Source: JANNAT01 sp031422555
GTDB taxonomy: Bacteria > Pseudomonadota > Alphaproteobacteria > Rhodobacterales > Rhodobacteraceae
Direction of reading: 5' to 3'
NCBI GenBank assembly: GCA_031422555.1
Contig: JANPLZ010000108.1
Span: 1 to 5,599 of the forward strand
Length of the DNA: 5,599 nucleotides
Made by a program: the position numbers and the translations under genes. Positions 1 through 5,428 of this stretch are shown piece by piece; the first letter of the stretch is position 1, and each line of letters opens with the position of its first letter. A model generated the notes under the pieces. The model was not told the origin of the DNA. It did no database searches and was given only the letters and a program-made list of their open reading frames with translations.

Positions 1-1205
1 CCTTCGCGGAACCGCTCGATGCCAAAGGCTTGTGCCAAGGGCCCCGGCGTGCCTTTGGCCATCAACTCGGCCATCGCCCAGCCCGAGCCGGGGATCGCCT
101 TGAACCCGCCGGTGCCCCAGCCGCAGTTGATGAAACAATTGCCCAAAGGCGTTGTCGAGATAATCGGCGAGCGATCCCCGGTCATATCGACGATCCCCCC
201 CCATTGGCGCAGCATTTTCAGCCGGGAAATCATCGGGAAGGTTTCCACCAACGCGCGCAGGGTTTCCTCGATGTGGTGAAAACTGCCGCGCTGGGTGTAA
301 TTGTTGAACCCGTCGGTGCCACCGCCGATCACCATTTCGCCCTTGTCCGATTGCGACATATAGCCGTGCACCGTGTTGGCCATCACCACCACATCCATGC
401 AGGGCTTTATCGGCTCGGACACCAGTGCTTGCAGCGCCACCGCCTCGACCGGCAGCCGGAAACCGGCCATTTCGGCCACCTGCCCCGAATGGCCCGCCAC
501 CACGATGCCCATCTTCTTGCAGCCGATGAAACCCTTGGTGGTCTCTACCCCGGTCACAGCACCGCCATCAGACCGCACGCCGGTCACTTCGCATTGCTGG
601 ATAATGTCCATCCCCATGCCGGAACAGGCCCGTGCATAGCCCCAGGCCACCGCATCATGCCGCCCGGTGCCGCCCCGCGCCTGCCACAGCGCCCCCAACA
701 CGGGGTATCGCGGCCCGTCGATGTTCAGGATCGGGCACAACTCCTTGACCCGCTGCGGGGTGATGAATTCGGTGGTCACCCCTTGCAGCGCGTTGGCGTG
801 CGCTGTGCGCAAATAGCCGCGCACTTCGTGATGGGTTTGCGCCAGCATCATCACGCCGCGGGGGCTGAACATCACGTTATAGTTCAGATCCTGACTGATG
901 GTTTCATACAAGGACCGCGCCTTTTCATAGATCGCCGCCGACGGGTCCTGCAGATAGTTTGACCGGATGATCGTGGTATTGCGCCCGGTATTGCCGCCGC
1001 CCAGCCACCCCTTTTCGATGATCGCCACGTTGGTGATGCCGAAATTGCGGCCCAGATAATAGGCGGTGGCCAAGCCATGCCCGCCCGCGCCCACGATCAC
1101 CACGTCATAAGACGCCTTTGGCGCGGGCGATGCCCATGCCTTTTCCCAGCCCATATGATGGCTGATGGCTTCGCGGGCGATGGCAAAGACGGAATAGCGT
1201 TTCAT
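1..1205 (-). CDS. soxB: Sarcosine oxidase beta subunit, heterotetrameric type (partial, C-terminus outside window)
   Basis: Flavoprotein subunit of heterotetrameric sarcosine oxidase, a cytoplasmic enzyme that oxidatively demethylates sarcosine to glycine, giving H2O2 and formaldehyde or methylene-tetrahydrofolate. 401 codons are visible; the family is about 415 residues, so I infer roughly 15 are missing past position 1. The N-terminal Rossmann motif is VIVGAGGHGLA (residues 37-46), with the acidic residue of the FAD fold at E64 in IIEKGWLGGGN. RHDAVAWGYAR (182-192) contains H183, which aligns with the histidine that carries covalent FMN in characterised beta subunits (from memory). WGGIVDMTGDRSP (335-347) and NCGWGTGGFK (360-369) are family signatures. 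The ATG is preceded at 8 bases by AAGGTG (1212-1217 on the plus strand). It is the first gene of a leftward operon; soxD, soxA and soxG are expected next. The identification is very secure; only the operon continuation is inferred. Confidence 0.96.
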   Translation of the reverse strand, partial: MKRYSVFAIAREAISHHMGWEKAWASPAPKASYDVVIVGAGGHGLATAYYLGRNFGITNVAIIEKGWLGGGNTGRNTTIIRSNYLQDPSAAIYEKARSLYETISQDLNYNVMFSPRGVMMLAQTHHEVRGYLRTAHANALQGVTTEFITPQRVKELCPILNIDGPRYPVLGALWQARGGTGRHDAVAWGYARACSGMGMDIIQQCEVTGVRSDGGAVTGVETTKGFIGCKKMGIVVAGHSGQVAEMAGFRLPVEAVALQALVSEPIKPCMDVVVMANTVHGYMSQSDKGEMVIGGGTDGFNNYTQRGSFHHIEETLRALVETFPMISRLKMLRQWGGIVDMTGDRSPIISTTPLGNCFINCGWGTGGFKAIPGSGWAMAELMAKGTPGPLAQAFGIERFRE

Positions 1206-1253
1206 CGACAGCACCTTATGGGGTCTGATCACAGCTGGTAACCCAAGGCCCTT

Positions 1254-1283
1254 TTTATCCACCCACGGCAGCGGCACAATCAA
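1254..1283 (-). promoter_or_regulatory. Candidate sigma-70 promoter for soxB
   Basis: On the minus strand TTGATT (1278-1283) and GATAAA (1254-1259) are separated by 18 bases, an acceptable -35/-10 pair. It would give a leader of about 45 bases ahead of the soxB ATG at 1205. It is the best match found by eye in this divergent region. No operator for a sarcosine- or glycine-responsive regulator was recognised, and no glycine riboswitch is apparent. Confidence 0.35.
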
Positions 1284-1340
1284 GAAATTTGCGACATCGC
1301 CGCGTTTAATCGCCGGGTTTGACCGCAGTGTTAAAATGTC

Positions 1341-1363
1341 GCGGTCGGGGGCGCGGTCGGGGC
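1341..1363 (+). repeat. Short tandem repeat, 12/11 bp, ccmI upstream region
   Basis: GCGGTCGGGGGC (1341-1352) is followed directly by GCGGTCGGGGC (1353-1363), identical except for one G in the G-run. The period is not a multiple of three. If this stretch were translated as a TTG-initiated extension of ccmI it would give an Arg-Gly run unlike any known CcmI N-terminus, so it is treated as noncoding. Confidence 0.7.
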
Positions 1364-1374
1364 GCGTTCTGGGG

Positions 1375-1407
1375 GGGCAGGCGAAACGGCGGGCAGGCGA
1401 AAACGGG
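1375..1407 (+). repeat. Short tandem repeat, 16/17 bp, ccmI upstream region
   Basis: Two adjacent copies start with GGGCAGGCGAAA: 1375-1390 and 1391-1407. The second has one extra A in the A-run. The one-base length difference between copies would shift a reading frame, which fits a noncoding leader and a ccmI start at 1466 rather than further upstream. Confidence 0.7.
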
Positions 1408-1465
1408 CCTTTTGAAGGGCGCGCAAAACGCCTACATGCGTGCTGGTAACAAATTGGGGCGGGCA

Positions 1466-2734
1466 ATGGCGGGTTGGGGGTTCTGGACAGCGGCGTTTGC
1501 CATCACCGTGGCGGTGTTCTGGCTGATCTCAAAGGCGTTGCGCCCAGGGCCTGCGGTGCCGGGTGACAACCCCAGCCTGCGTGACAACCCCAGCCTGCGG
1601 GTCTACCGCGACCAGTTGGCAGAAGTTGACCGCGATGTGGCGCGCGGCGTCCTCTCGGCGGAAGAAGCCGCGCGCATCCGCGTCGAGGTGTCGCGCCGGG
1701 TGCTGGACGCCGACCGCAGCCACCCCAGCGTTGACAGCCCGCCTGCGCGCCCTGCGCCACTGGCGGCAGGGATGATCGGGGCTGCACTGCTGACGGCGGT
1801 GGCGGGATATTACTGGCTGGGCGCACCGGGTTATCCTGATTTGCCGTTGAAAACCCGGCTGGCGCAGGCCGAAGCCGCCTATGACAACCGCCCCGATCAA
1901 GCGCAGGCCGAAGCCGCCAACCCCGCCGCTGTGCCCGGTGTGGGCGATCCGGAATTCACCGAATTGATGGGCAAACTGCGCGCAGCCATCGTGGCGCGCC
2001 CCGACGATCTGCCGGGTCTGGCGCTGCTGGCGCGCAACGAGGCCGCCTTGGGCAATTACATCGCCGCGCGCACAGCCCAGCAGCATCTGGTCGATCTGAA
2101 AGGGGCGGCTGCCACCGCGCAAGACCATGAAACCCTTGCCCAACTGATGATCGCCGCCGCCGCAGGCTTTGTGTCGCCGCAAGCCGAGGCGGAATTGATC
2201 AAGGCCTTGCAGCTTGATCCGGGTCTGGGACTTGCGCGCTATTATTCCGGGTTGATGTTTGTGCAAACCGGGCGGCCCGACCGCACCTTTGCGCTGTGGC
2301 AGCCGCTGTTGGATCAAGGCCCGGCAGATGCGCCGTGGATCGCGCCGATCCGGGCACAAATCGCCGATATCGCCGCGATGGCGGGGGTGAAATATGCGCT
2401 GCCTGACGCGATTGGGCCAAAAGCGATTGGGCCAAAAGCGATTGGGCCGGATGCCAAAGGCCCCGATGCCGCCGCCATTGCCGCCGCAGACGGTATGGCC
2501 CCGGCGGACCGTCAGGCGATGATCGAAGGCATGGTCACCCAGTTGCAAGACCGGCTGACCACAACCGGCGGCCCGGTCAGCGACTGGGTCAAGTTGATCA
2601 ATTCGGTGATGGTGCTGGGCGATGCCGACCGCGCCCGCGCCGCCTTGCTGGCGGCAAACGCGGCTTTTGCGGACAATCCGGCGGATTTGGCCATCATTGC
2701 CGCTGCCGCAGCTGCCGCCGGATTGACGCCATGA
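1466..2734 (+). CDS. ccmI: Cytochrome c-type biogenesis protein CcmI
   Basis: Membrane-anchored apocytochrome c chaperone of the Ccm (system I) cytochrome c maturation pathway; its periplasmic TPR domain hands apocytochrome to the heme ligation complex. 422 residues. Transmembrane helix 1 is about residues 7-23. A cytoplasmic loop follows with VYRDQLAEVDRDVARG (46-61), typical of rhodobacterial CcmI. Helix 2 is about 98-118 and is followed by LGAPGYPDLPL, a recognisable CcmI junction. The periplasmic part has TPR-like helices, for example 184-211 and 239-283. The start is the ATG directly before helix 1. An open frame runs back to a TTG at 1319, but that 49-residue Arg/Gly-rich extension is unlike the family. 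Ribosome-binding signal is weak (GGGGCGGG). Oddities: duplicated DNPSLR (34-45), duplicated AQAEAA (133-138, 146-151), and an AIGPK/D repeat (315-329). The stop overlaps the ruvX start. Function is secure; the exact start is moderately sure. Confidence 0.93.
   Translation: MAGWGFWTAAFAITVAVFWLISKALRPGPAVPGDNPSLRDNPSLRVYRDQLAEVDRDVARGVLSAEEAARIRVEVSRRVLDADRSHPSVDSPPARPAPLAAGMIGAALLTAVAGYYWLGAPGYPDLPLKTRLAQAEAAYDNRPDQAQAEAANPAAVPGVGDPEFTELMGKLRAAIVARPDDLPGLALLARNEAALGNYIAARTAQQHLVDLKGAAATAQDHETLAQLMIAAAAGFVSPQAEAELIKALQLDPGLGLARYYSGLMFVQTGRPDRTFALWQPLLDQGPADAPWIAPIRAQIADIAAMAGVKYALPDAIGPKAIGPKAIGPDAKGPDAAAIAAADGMAPADRQAMIEGMVTQLQDRLTTTGGPVSDWVKLINSVMVLGDADRARAALLAANAAFADNPADLAIIAAAAAAAGLTP
1563..1598 (+). 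repeat. 18-bp exact tandem duplication within ccmI (DNPSLR x2)
   Basis: GTGACAACCCCAGCCTGC occurs at 1563-1580 and again at 1581-1598 with no mismatch. It is in frame and duplicates the hexapeptide DNPSLR (residues 34-39 and 40-45) just after the first membrane helix of CcmI. Perfect identity, including third codon positions, suggests a recent duplication. Confidence 0.9.
1862..1918 (+). repeat. 18-bp direct repeat, 39-bp offset, within ccmI (AQAEAA x2)
   Basis: An identical 18-bp segment lies at 1862-1879 and 1901-1918. The offset is 13 codons, so the frame is preserved and AQAEAA is repeated at residues 133-138 and 146-151. The 21 bases between the copies do not match other sequence nearby. 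Both copies sit in the Ala-rich start of the periplasmic domain, so compositional bias may contribute. Confidence 0.8.
2408..2452 (+). repeat. 15-bp tandem repeat x3 within ccmI (AIGPK/D)
   Basis: GCGATTGGGCCAAAA is perfectly repeated at 2408-2422 and 2423-2437. A third, slightly diverged copy follows at 2438-2452, and a degenerate fourth unit (AKGPD) at 2453-2467. The period is five codons, giving AIGPK-AIGPK-AIGPD-AKGPD from residue 315. It probably forms a flexible linker between the TPR region and the C-terminal helical part of the protein. Confidence 0.9.
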
Positions 2735-3198
2735 TCTATGAGGATTTTGCCGATTTTGCCCGCGCCTTGCCGAAATCCGTCGCCATCACCGGGCTTGATC
2801 TGGGCGAGAAAACCATCGGCGTCGCCATTTCCGATTTGCGGCGCACCATCGCCACCCCCACCGAAGTGATCCGGCGCAGCAAATTCACCGAAGATGCCGC
2901 CAAGCTGCTGGCAATTGTGCAAAAGCGCGACGTTTGCGGCATCATCCTTGGCCTGCCGCTGAATATGGATGGCTCTGAAGGCCCGCGGGTGCAATCAACC
3001 CGGGCCTTCGCGCGCAATCTGGCCCGGCTAACCGATCTGCCGATCAGTTATTGGGATGAACGGCTGTCCACCGTGGCCGCAACCCGCGCGCTGATCGAAG
3101 GCAACACTTCGCGCAAACGCCGGGCCGAGGTGATTGATCAGGTCGCCGCAGGCTATATCTTGCAAGGCGCGCTCGACCGGATGGCCAATCTGGTCTGA
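2731..3198 (+). CDS. ruvX: Holliday junction resolvase-like / pre-16S rRNA nuclease RuvX (YqgF)
   Basis: RNase H-fold nuclease of the YqgF family, cytoplasmic. It is annotated as a putative Holliday junction resolvase, while the E. coli homologue acts in 5' processing of 16S rRNA. At 155 residues it is a normal family length. Visible motifs in order are GLDLGEKTIGVAISD (21-35, with acidic D23), GLPLNMDGSEGPRVQSTRAFA (74-94), WDERLSTV (108-115, with E110) and DQVAAGYILQ (136-145, with D136). The D-E-D set expected for the metal-dependent active site is therefore complete. The ATG overlaps the ccmI stop as ATGA, so translation is likely coupled to ccmI and the two are presumably cotranscribed. 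The ccmI–ruvX order recurs in related alphaproteobacteria (from memory). Identity is very secure. Confidence 0.96.
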   Translation: MIYEDFADFARALPKSVAITGLDLGEKTIGVAISDLRRTIATPTEVIRRSKFTEDAAKLLAIVQKRDVCGIILGLPLNMDGSEGPRVQSTRAFARNLARLTDLPISYWDERLSTVAATRALIEGNTSRKRRAEVIDQVAAGYILQGALDRMANLV

Positions 3199-3288
3199 CA
3201 GCGCCGGTGGGCAGGCGCGCCGGGCAATGGCTGCGGCTGTGCTGGGGCGAATGCGGCGTTATGGCGTCGCAATTGGCGGCCCGGCGCA

Positions 3289-3317
3289 TTGCTGTGCGGT
3301 GTAGACTTTGCTAAACG
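3289..3317 (+). promoter_or_regulatory. Candidate sigma-70 promoter for the DUF1289 gene
   Basis: TTGCTG (3289-3294) and TAAACG (3312-3317) are spaced by 17 bases. Transcription would start around 3324, leaving a leader of about 20-25 bases before the ATG at 3347. The 148-base gap after ruvX is long enough for a separate promoter, but readthrough from ccmI–ruvX is also possible because I see no clear terminator hairpin after ruvX. Confidence 0.35.
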
Positions 3318-3346
3318 ACAAATATCGGGAAAACCGGACGGAACGC

Positions 3347-3580
3347 ATGCAAGACGAAACCATATGGGAGCGCGACGAAATCGACAGCCCCTGCGTCAAA
3401 CTGTGTGTGATCCATCCCGAAGCGCGGCTGTGCGTCGGCTGTTTGCGCACGATTGACGAAATTACCTCTTGGTCGCGGCTGTCTGCCGATACCCGTGCCG
3501 ATATCATGGCCGATTTGCCCGCCCGCGCGCCCTTGGTGCAAAAACGTCGTGGCGGCCGCTTTGCCCGGCTTGACCGCTAG
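3347..3580 (+). CDS. DUF1289 family protein, small four-cysteine protein
   Basis: Small cytoplasmic protein of 77 residues matching the DUF1289 (YdhL-like) family, of unknown function. The diagnostic core is SPCVKLCVIHPEARLCVGCLRTIDEITSW. It has four cysteines at 16, 20, 29 and 32 (C-x3-C-x8-C-x2-C), likely a metal-binding knuckle (inference), followed by a helical segment and an Arg/Lys-rich tail (66-77). The ATG at 3347 is chosen because a GGACGGA-like ribosome-binding sequence lies just upstream; the frame is open to a TTG at 3308, but that adds 13 residues without family support. It is convergent with the dioxygenase gene, with 25 bases between their stop codons. The family assignment is firm; the role is not known. 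Confidence 0.9.
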   Translation: MQDETIWERDEIDSPCVKLCVIHPEARLCVGCLRTIDEITSWSRLSADTRADIMADLPARAPLVQKRRGGRFARLDR

Positions 3581-3605
3581 GCCACATCCACACCCACCCC
3601 CCGGA

Positions 3606-4361
3606 TCACTCCTGCAGCAGCCAGTCTTGCACCGATGCCAGCATGGGCCGGAAATAGGCGATGATGCGGGCGGTTTGCGGGGCGGTTTGCGGGGCGGCAG
3701 GCGTGGTGGGCCACGGCGCAACACCGTGCAGCACCGCGCGGTGCAACAGCGTGGCCTGGCCCCGCACAATCGGCACTTCGACCCTTTGGCAGGTGGCAAA
3801 AACCTGCGCCCGCGCGGCTTGGTAGGCGTCGGTTATGTCGACATTACCCCAGTCTTGCGGCGCATGACCGGCCAGTGCGCGGTGCAGGGCGGATTGCATC
3901 ACCTTGTGGCTGCCGTCCCACACCACCAAAGGTGCGGCGGCACAATCCGTCAGCGCCAGACCCAAAATCCAGGCATGCGGTTCCTTGATCATGCGGCGCT
4001 TGGCGGGACCAATCGGCAACAGCCCGTCAAGATGGGCGGCATCTTTGGTCTGACGATAGCGAAACGCCGCCGCAGACTCGCCGGGCCAAGGCTGCGGATA
4101 GCCGGGATAGATCACGGATACTTGGGCTTTGTGCAGCGGCTGCGGTGCCAAGCCCAGCGCCGCCCATGGCAGATCGCAACCCGCAACTGTTCCGGCAGCG
4201 TCATTGTCCAGCAGATCAAGCCCCACTGCCCAAGTGCCGCCACAGCGCAGCGGCTGATCGGTTTGCGCAAGGGCCGTGCGCGCGGGCTGCAGGGCGGCAC
4301 GCGCCCAATCGGCAATCCCCGGCTTTGGCCCGATCACGCGCCAGCCCGAACCCTCTACCAT
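3606..4361 (-). CDS. Phytanoyl-CoA dioxygenase (PhyH)-like Fe(II)/2-oxoglutarate oxygenase, substrate unknown
   Basis: 251-residue soluble protein with the layout of a PhyH-type non-heme iron, 2-oxoglutarate-dependent oxygenase. The HxD iron motif is H110-L-D112 in KDAAHLDG. KEPHAWILGLALTDC and PLVVWDGSHKVM (144-155) resemble the PhyH strand and its 'PGSHK' segment. The distal histidine is probably H212 in LHGVAPW (H207 is an alternative), and R232 in RIIAYFRP is the likely 2-oxoglutarate-binding arginine. The H212–R232 spacing looks stretched by a Pro/Thr/Ala segment containing a duplicated APQT. No signal peptide is visible. The start overlaps the end of the permease gene by 7 bases, and AAGGTGG lies 4 bases upstream inside the permease gene, so translation is likely coupled. 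The reaction and substrate cannot be told from sequence. The fold assignment rests on motif reading by eye. Confidence 0.78.
   Translation of the reverse strand: MVEGSGWRVIGPKPGIADWARAALQPARTALAQTDQPLRCGGTWAVGLDLLDNDAAGTVAGCDLPWAALGLAPQPLHKAQVSVIYPGYPQPWPGESAAAFRYRQTKDAAHLDGLLPIGPAKRRMIKEPHAWILGLALTDCAAAPLVVWDGSHKVMQSALHRALAGHAPQDWGNVDITDAYQAARAQVFATCQRVEVPIVRGQATLLHRAVLHGVAPWPTTPAAPQTAPQTARIIAYFRPMLASVQDWLLQE
3671..3694 (+). repeat. 12-bp exact tandem duplication within the dioxygenase gene (APQT x2)
   Basis: CGGTTTGCGGGG is repeated at 3671-3682 and 3683-3694. On the minus strand it encodes consecutive APQT units around residues 223-230, between the presumed distal iron-binding histidine and the arginine. 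The period preserves the reading frame. Confidence 0.88.
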
Positions 4362-5173
4362 CCCGCCACCTTGCGCAGCATGTTCAGCGCCACCAAAGTG
4401 ATAAACACGGCAAACACCCGCTTTAGCGGTTTGGCATTCATCGCATGCGCCAGCCGCACACCGTAAGGCGTGGTGATCAGCGTCATCGTGATCACCACCA
4501 AAAACGCCGGGATATTCACCGCACCCAAACTGAATGGCGGCGCGCGCGGCACGTCCAGCAGCAAAAATCCCACAACCGCAGGCCCGGCGATCAGCAGGCC
4601 AAACCCCGCCGCCGTGGCCACCGCGCGGTGAATGGGCACACCGTAAAGCGCCATGATCGGCACCCCGAATGTGCCGCCGCCAATGCCCATCATCGCCGAT
4701 AAAAACCCCAAACCCGCCGCCAATGCGCCGCGCGCAGGCTGGTCGGGCATCGCAGACCCCAAGCGCCAGTTGTCACGGCCAAAGCCCAGATACAGACCCG
4801 CCACCAAGGCCAACGCGCCAAACACCGCCTGCAACACGCCTGACGACACTTGCGCTGCCACCACAACCCCCGCCACAGCGCCCGCCACGATGAACCCCGC
4901 CCAAGCCCGCAAAATCACCCTGTCCACCGCGCCCTTGGCATGATGCGACACCACCGAGCGCACCGATGTGACCACAATCGTCGCCAAAGATGTCGCCACG
5001 CACACCTGCATCAGTTGCGCACCGTCATAGCCCAGTTGCGCAAAGCCGTAAAAGAACGCGGGCACCAGAATGATGCCGCCCCCCACCCCCAACAGCCCCG
5101 CCATCACCCCGGCAATCGCGCCGATCAGCATCAGCAGCATCAACATCGGCAAAAGGGCATAAAGTTCGGGCAT
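4355..5173 (-). CDS. TauE/SafE family membrane permease (putative sulfite/organosulfonate or other anion exporter)
   Basis: 272-residue inner-membrane protein of the TauE/SafE (DUF81) family, many members of which are proposed to export sulfite, sulfoacetate or related organic anions. It shows the family's internal duplication: AGLLGVGGGIILVPAF (25-40) in the first half and AMMGIGGGTFGVPIM (160-174) in the second. About eight hydrophobic segments are visible, roughly at 11-41, 57-71, 89-108, 112-131, 150-173, 187-206, 219-236 and 252-267. The start at 5173 is chosen because MPELYALLPMLML matches family N-termini. The frame remains open to 5314, but that extension is Gly/Arg/Cys-rich and crosses a 20-bp tandem duplication that would shift a reading frame. 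Its last seven bases overlap the dioxygenase gene, forming a two-gene operon. Ribosome-binding signal is weak (GGA). Substrate unknown. Confidence 0.93.
   Translation of the reverse strand: MPELYALLPMLMLLMLIGAIAGVMAGLLGVGGGIILVPAFFYGFAQLGYDGAQLMQVCVATSLATIVVTSVRSVVSHHAKGAVDRVILRAWAGFIVAGAVAGVVVAAQVSSGVLQAVFGALALVAGLYLGFGRDNWRLGSAMPDQPARGALAAGLGFLSAMMGIGGGTFGVPIMALYGVPIHRAVATAAGFGLLIAGPAVVGFLLLDVPRAPPFSLGAVNIPAFLVVITMTLITTPYGVRLAHAMNAKPLKRVFAVFITLVALNMLRKVAGW
4366..4372 (-). promoter_or_regulatory. Ribosome-binding site for the dioxygenase gene, inside the permease gene
   Basis: On the minus strand AAGGTGG lies four bases before the ATG at 4361 and is embedded in the last codons of the permease gene. 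Together with the ATGGTAG overlap it supports the dioxygenase start and suggests coupled translation. Confidence 0.55.
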
Positions 5174-5250
5174 GGTGATCCATCGTTGCACGGCCTGCAT
5201 AGCGCGCCCCGCCCCAAGGCACCAGCGCCGGGTTTGCGCCGCACGCCCAC

Positions 5251-5290
5251 CTGCCCCGCAGCCCACCCGCCTGCCCCGCAGCCCACCCGC
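5251..5290 (+). repeat. 20-bp exact tandem duplication upstream of the permease gene
   Basis: CTGCCCCGCAGCCCACCCGC occurs at 5251-5270 and again at 5271-5290 without mismatch. The period is not a multiple of three, consistent with a noncoding position upstream of the permease start. Confidence 0.92.
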
Positions 5291-5300
5291 CGAAATCGTT

Positions 5301-5343
5301 GCAAAACCGCCCAAATCATGCGACGCTGCCGGATTGGTTTTGC
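5301..5343. promoter_or_regulatory. Inverted repeat, 8-base arms, possible operator or hairpin
   Basis: GCAAAACC (5301-5308) and GGTTTTGC (5336-5343) are perfect inverted copies separated by 27 bases. They lie between the permease gene and the 19-bp array, a plausible place for regulator binding. The wide spacer makes a simple dimer site less likely than two half-sites or a looped structure. No regulator is identified. Confidence 0.4.
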
Positions 5344-5352
5344 CTTTTCAGG

Positions 5353-5428
5353 CGCAGTGACTTTCGCAAACCGCAGTGACTTTCCCAAAACGCACTGACT
5401 TTCCCAAACCGCAGTGACTTTTGTAAAC
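5353..5428 (+). repeat. Four tandem 19-bp direct repeats, iteron-like array in a divergent intergenic region
   Basis: Four head-to-tail units lie at 5353-5371, 5372-5390, 5391-5409 and 5410-5428. The consensus is CGCAGTGACTTTCCCAAAC, and the units differ from it at 1, 1, 1 and 3 positions. The core AGTGACTTT is kept in three units; unit 3 has ACTGACTTT. Only the last unit, with its right flank, has matching arms CAGT (5412-5415) and ACTG (5427-5430) around 11 bases. The array ends 67 bases before the next start codon. It could be a set of regulator-binding sites or a by-product of slippage. Confidence 0.93.

Noticed and set aside
30..962. 310-codon open frame on the plus strand opposite soxB
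   Set aside because: It is the shadow of soxB: its translation is His/Arg/Pro-rich without any domain, while the minus strand reads as a near-complete, highly typical SoxB.
1319..1465. N-terminal extension of ccmI from a TTG codon
   Set aside because: The 49 extra residues are Arg/Gly-rich, encoded partly by tandem repeats with one-base length differences, and do not resemble CcmI N-termini, which begin just before the first membrane helix.
1529..2548. 339-codon open frame on the minus strand opposite ccmI
   Set aside because: Low-information Arg/Gly/His-rich sequence caused by high GC and codon bias; the plus strand encodes a clear CcmI with membrane helices and a coupled ruvX.
3581..3605. 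Bidirectional terminator between the convergent DUF1289 and dioxygenase genes
   Set aside because: Only 25 bases separate the stops and no stem-loop with a T-run could be seen.
3453..4466. 337-codon open frame on the plus strand opposite the dioxygenase
   Set aside because: Overlaps both the DUF1289 gene and the dioxygenase out of frame; its translation is Arg/His/Pro-rich with no motif, whereas the dioxygenase has HxD, H and R motifs.
5174..5314. N-terminal extension of the permease
   Set aside because: Gly/Arg/Cys-rich sequence crossing a 20-bp duplication; family members begin close to the first membrane helix, as with the ATG at 5173.
5353..5428. CRISPR array
   Set aside because: Units are directly adjacent with no unique spacers, and no cas gene is present.
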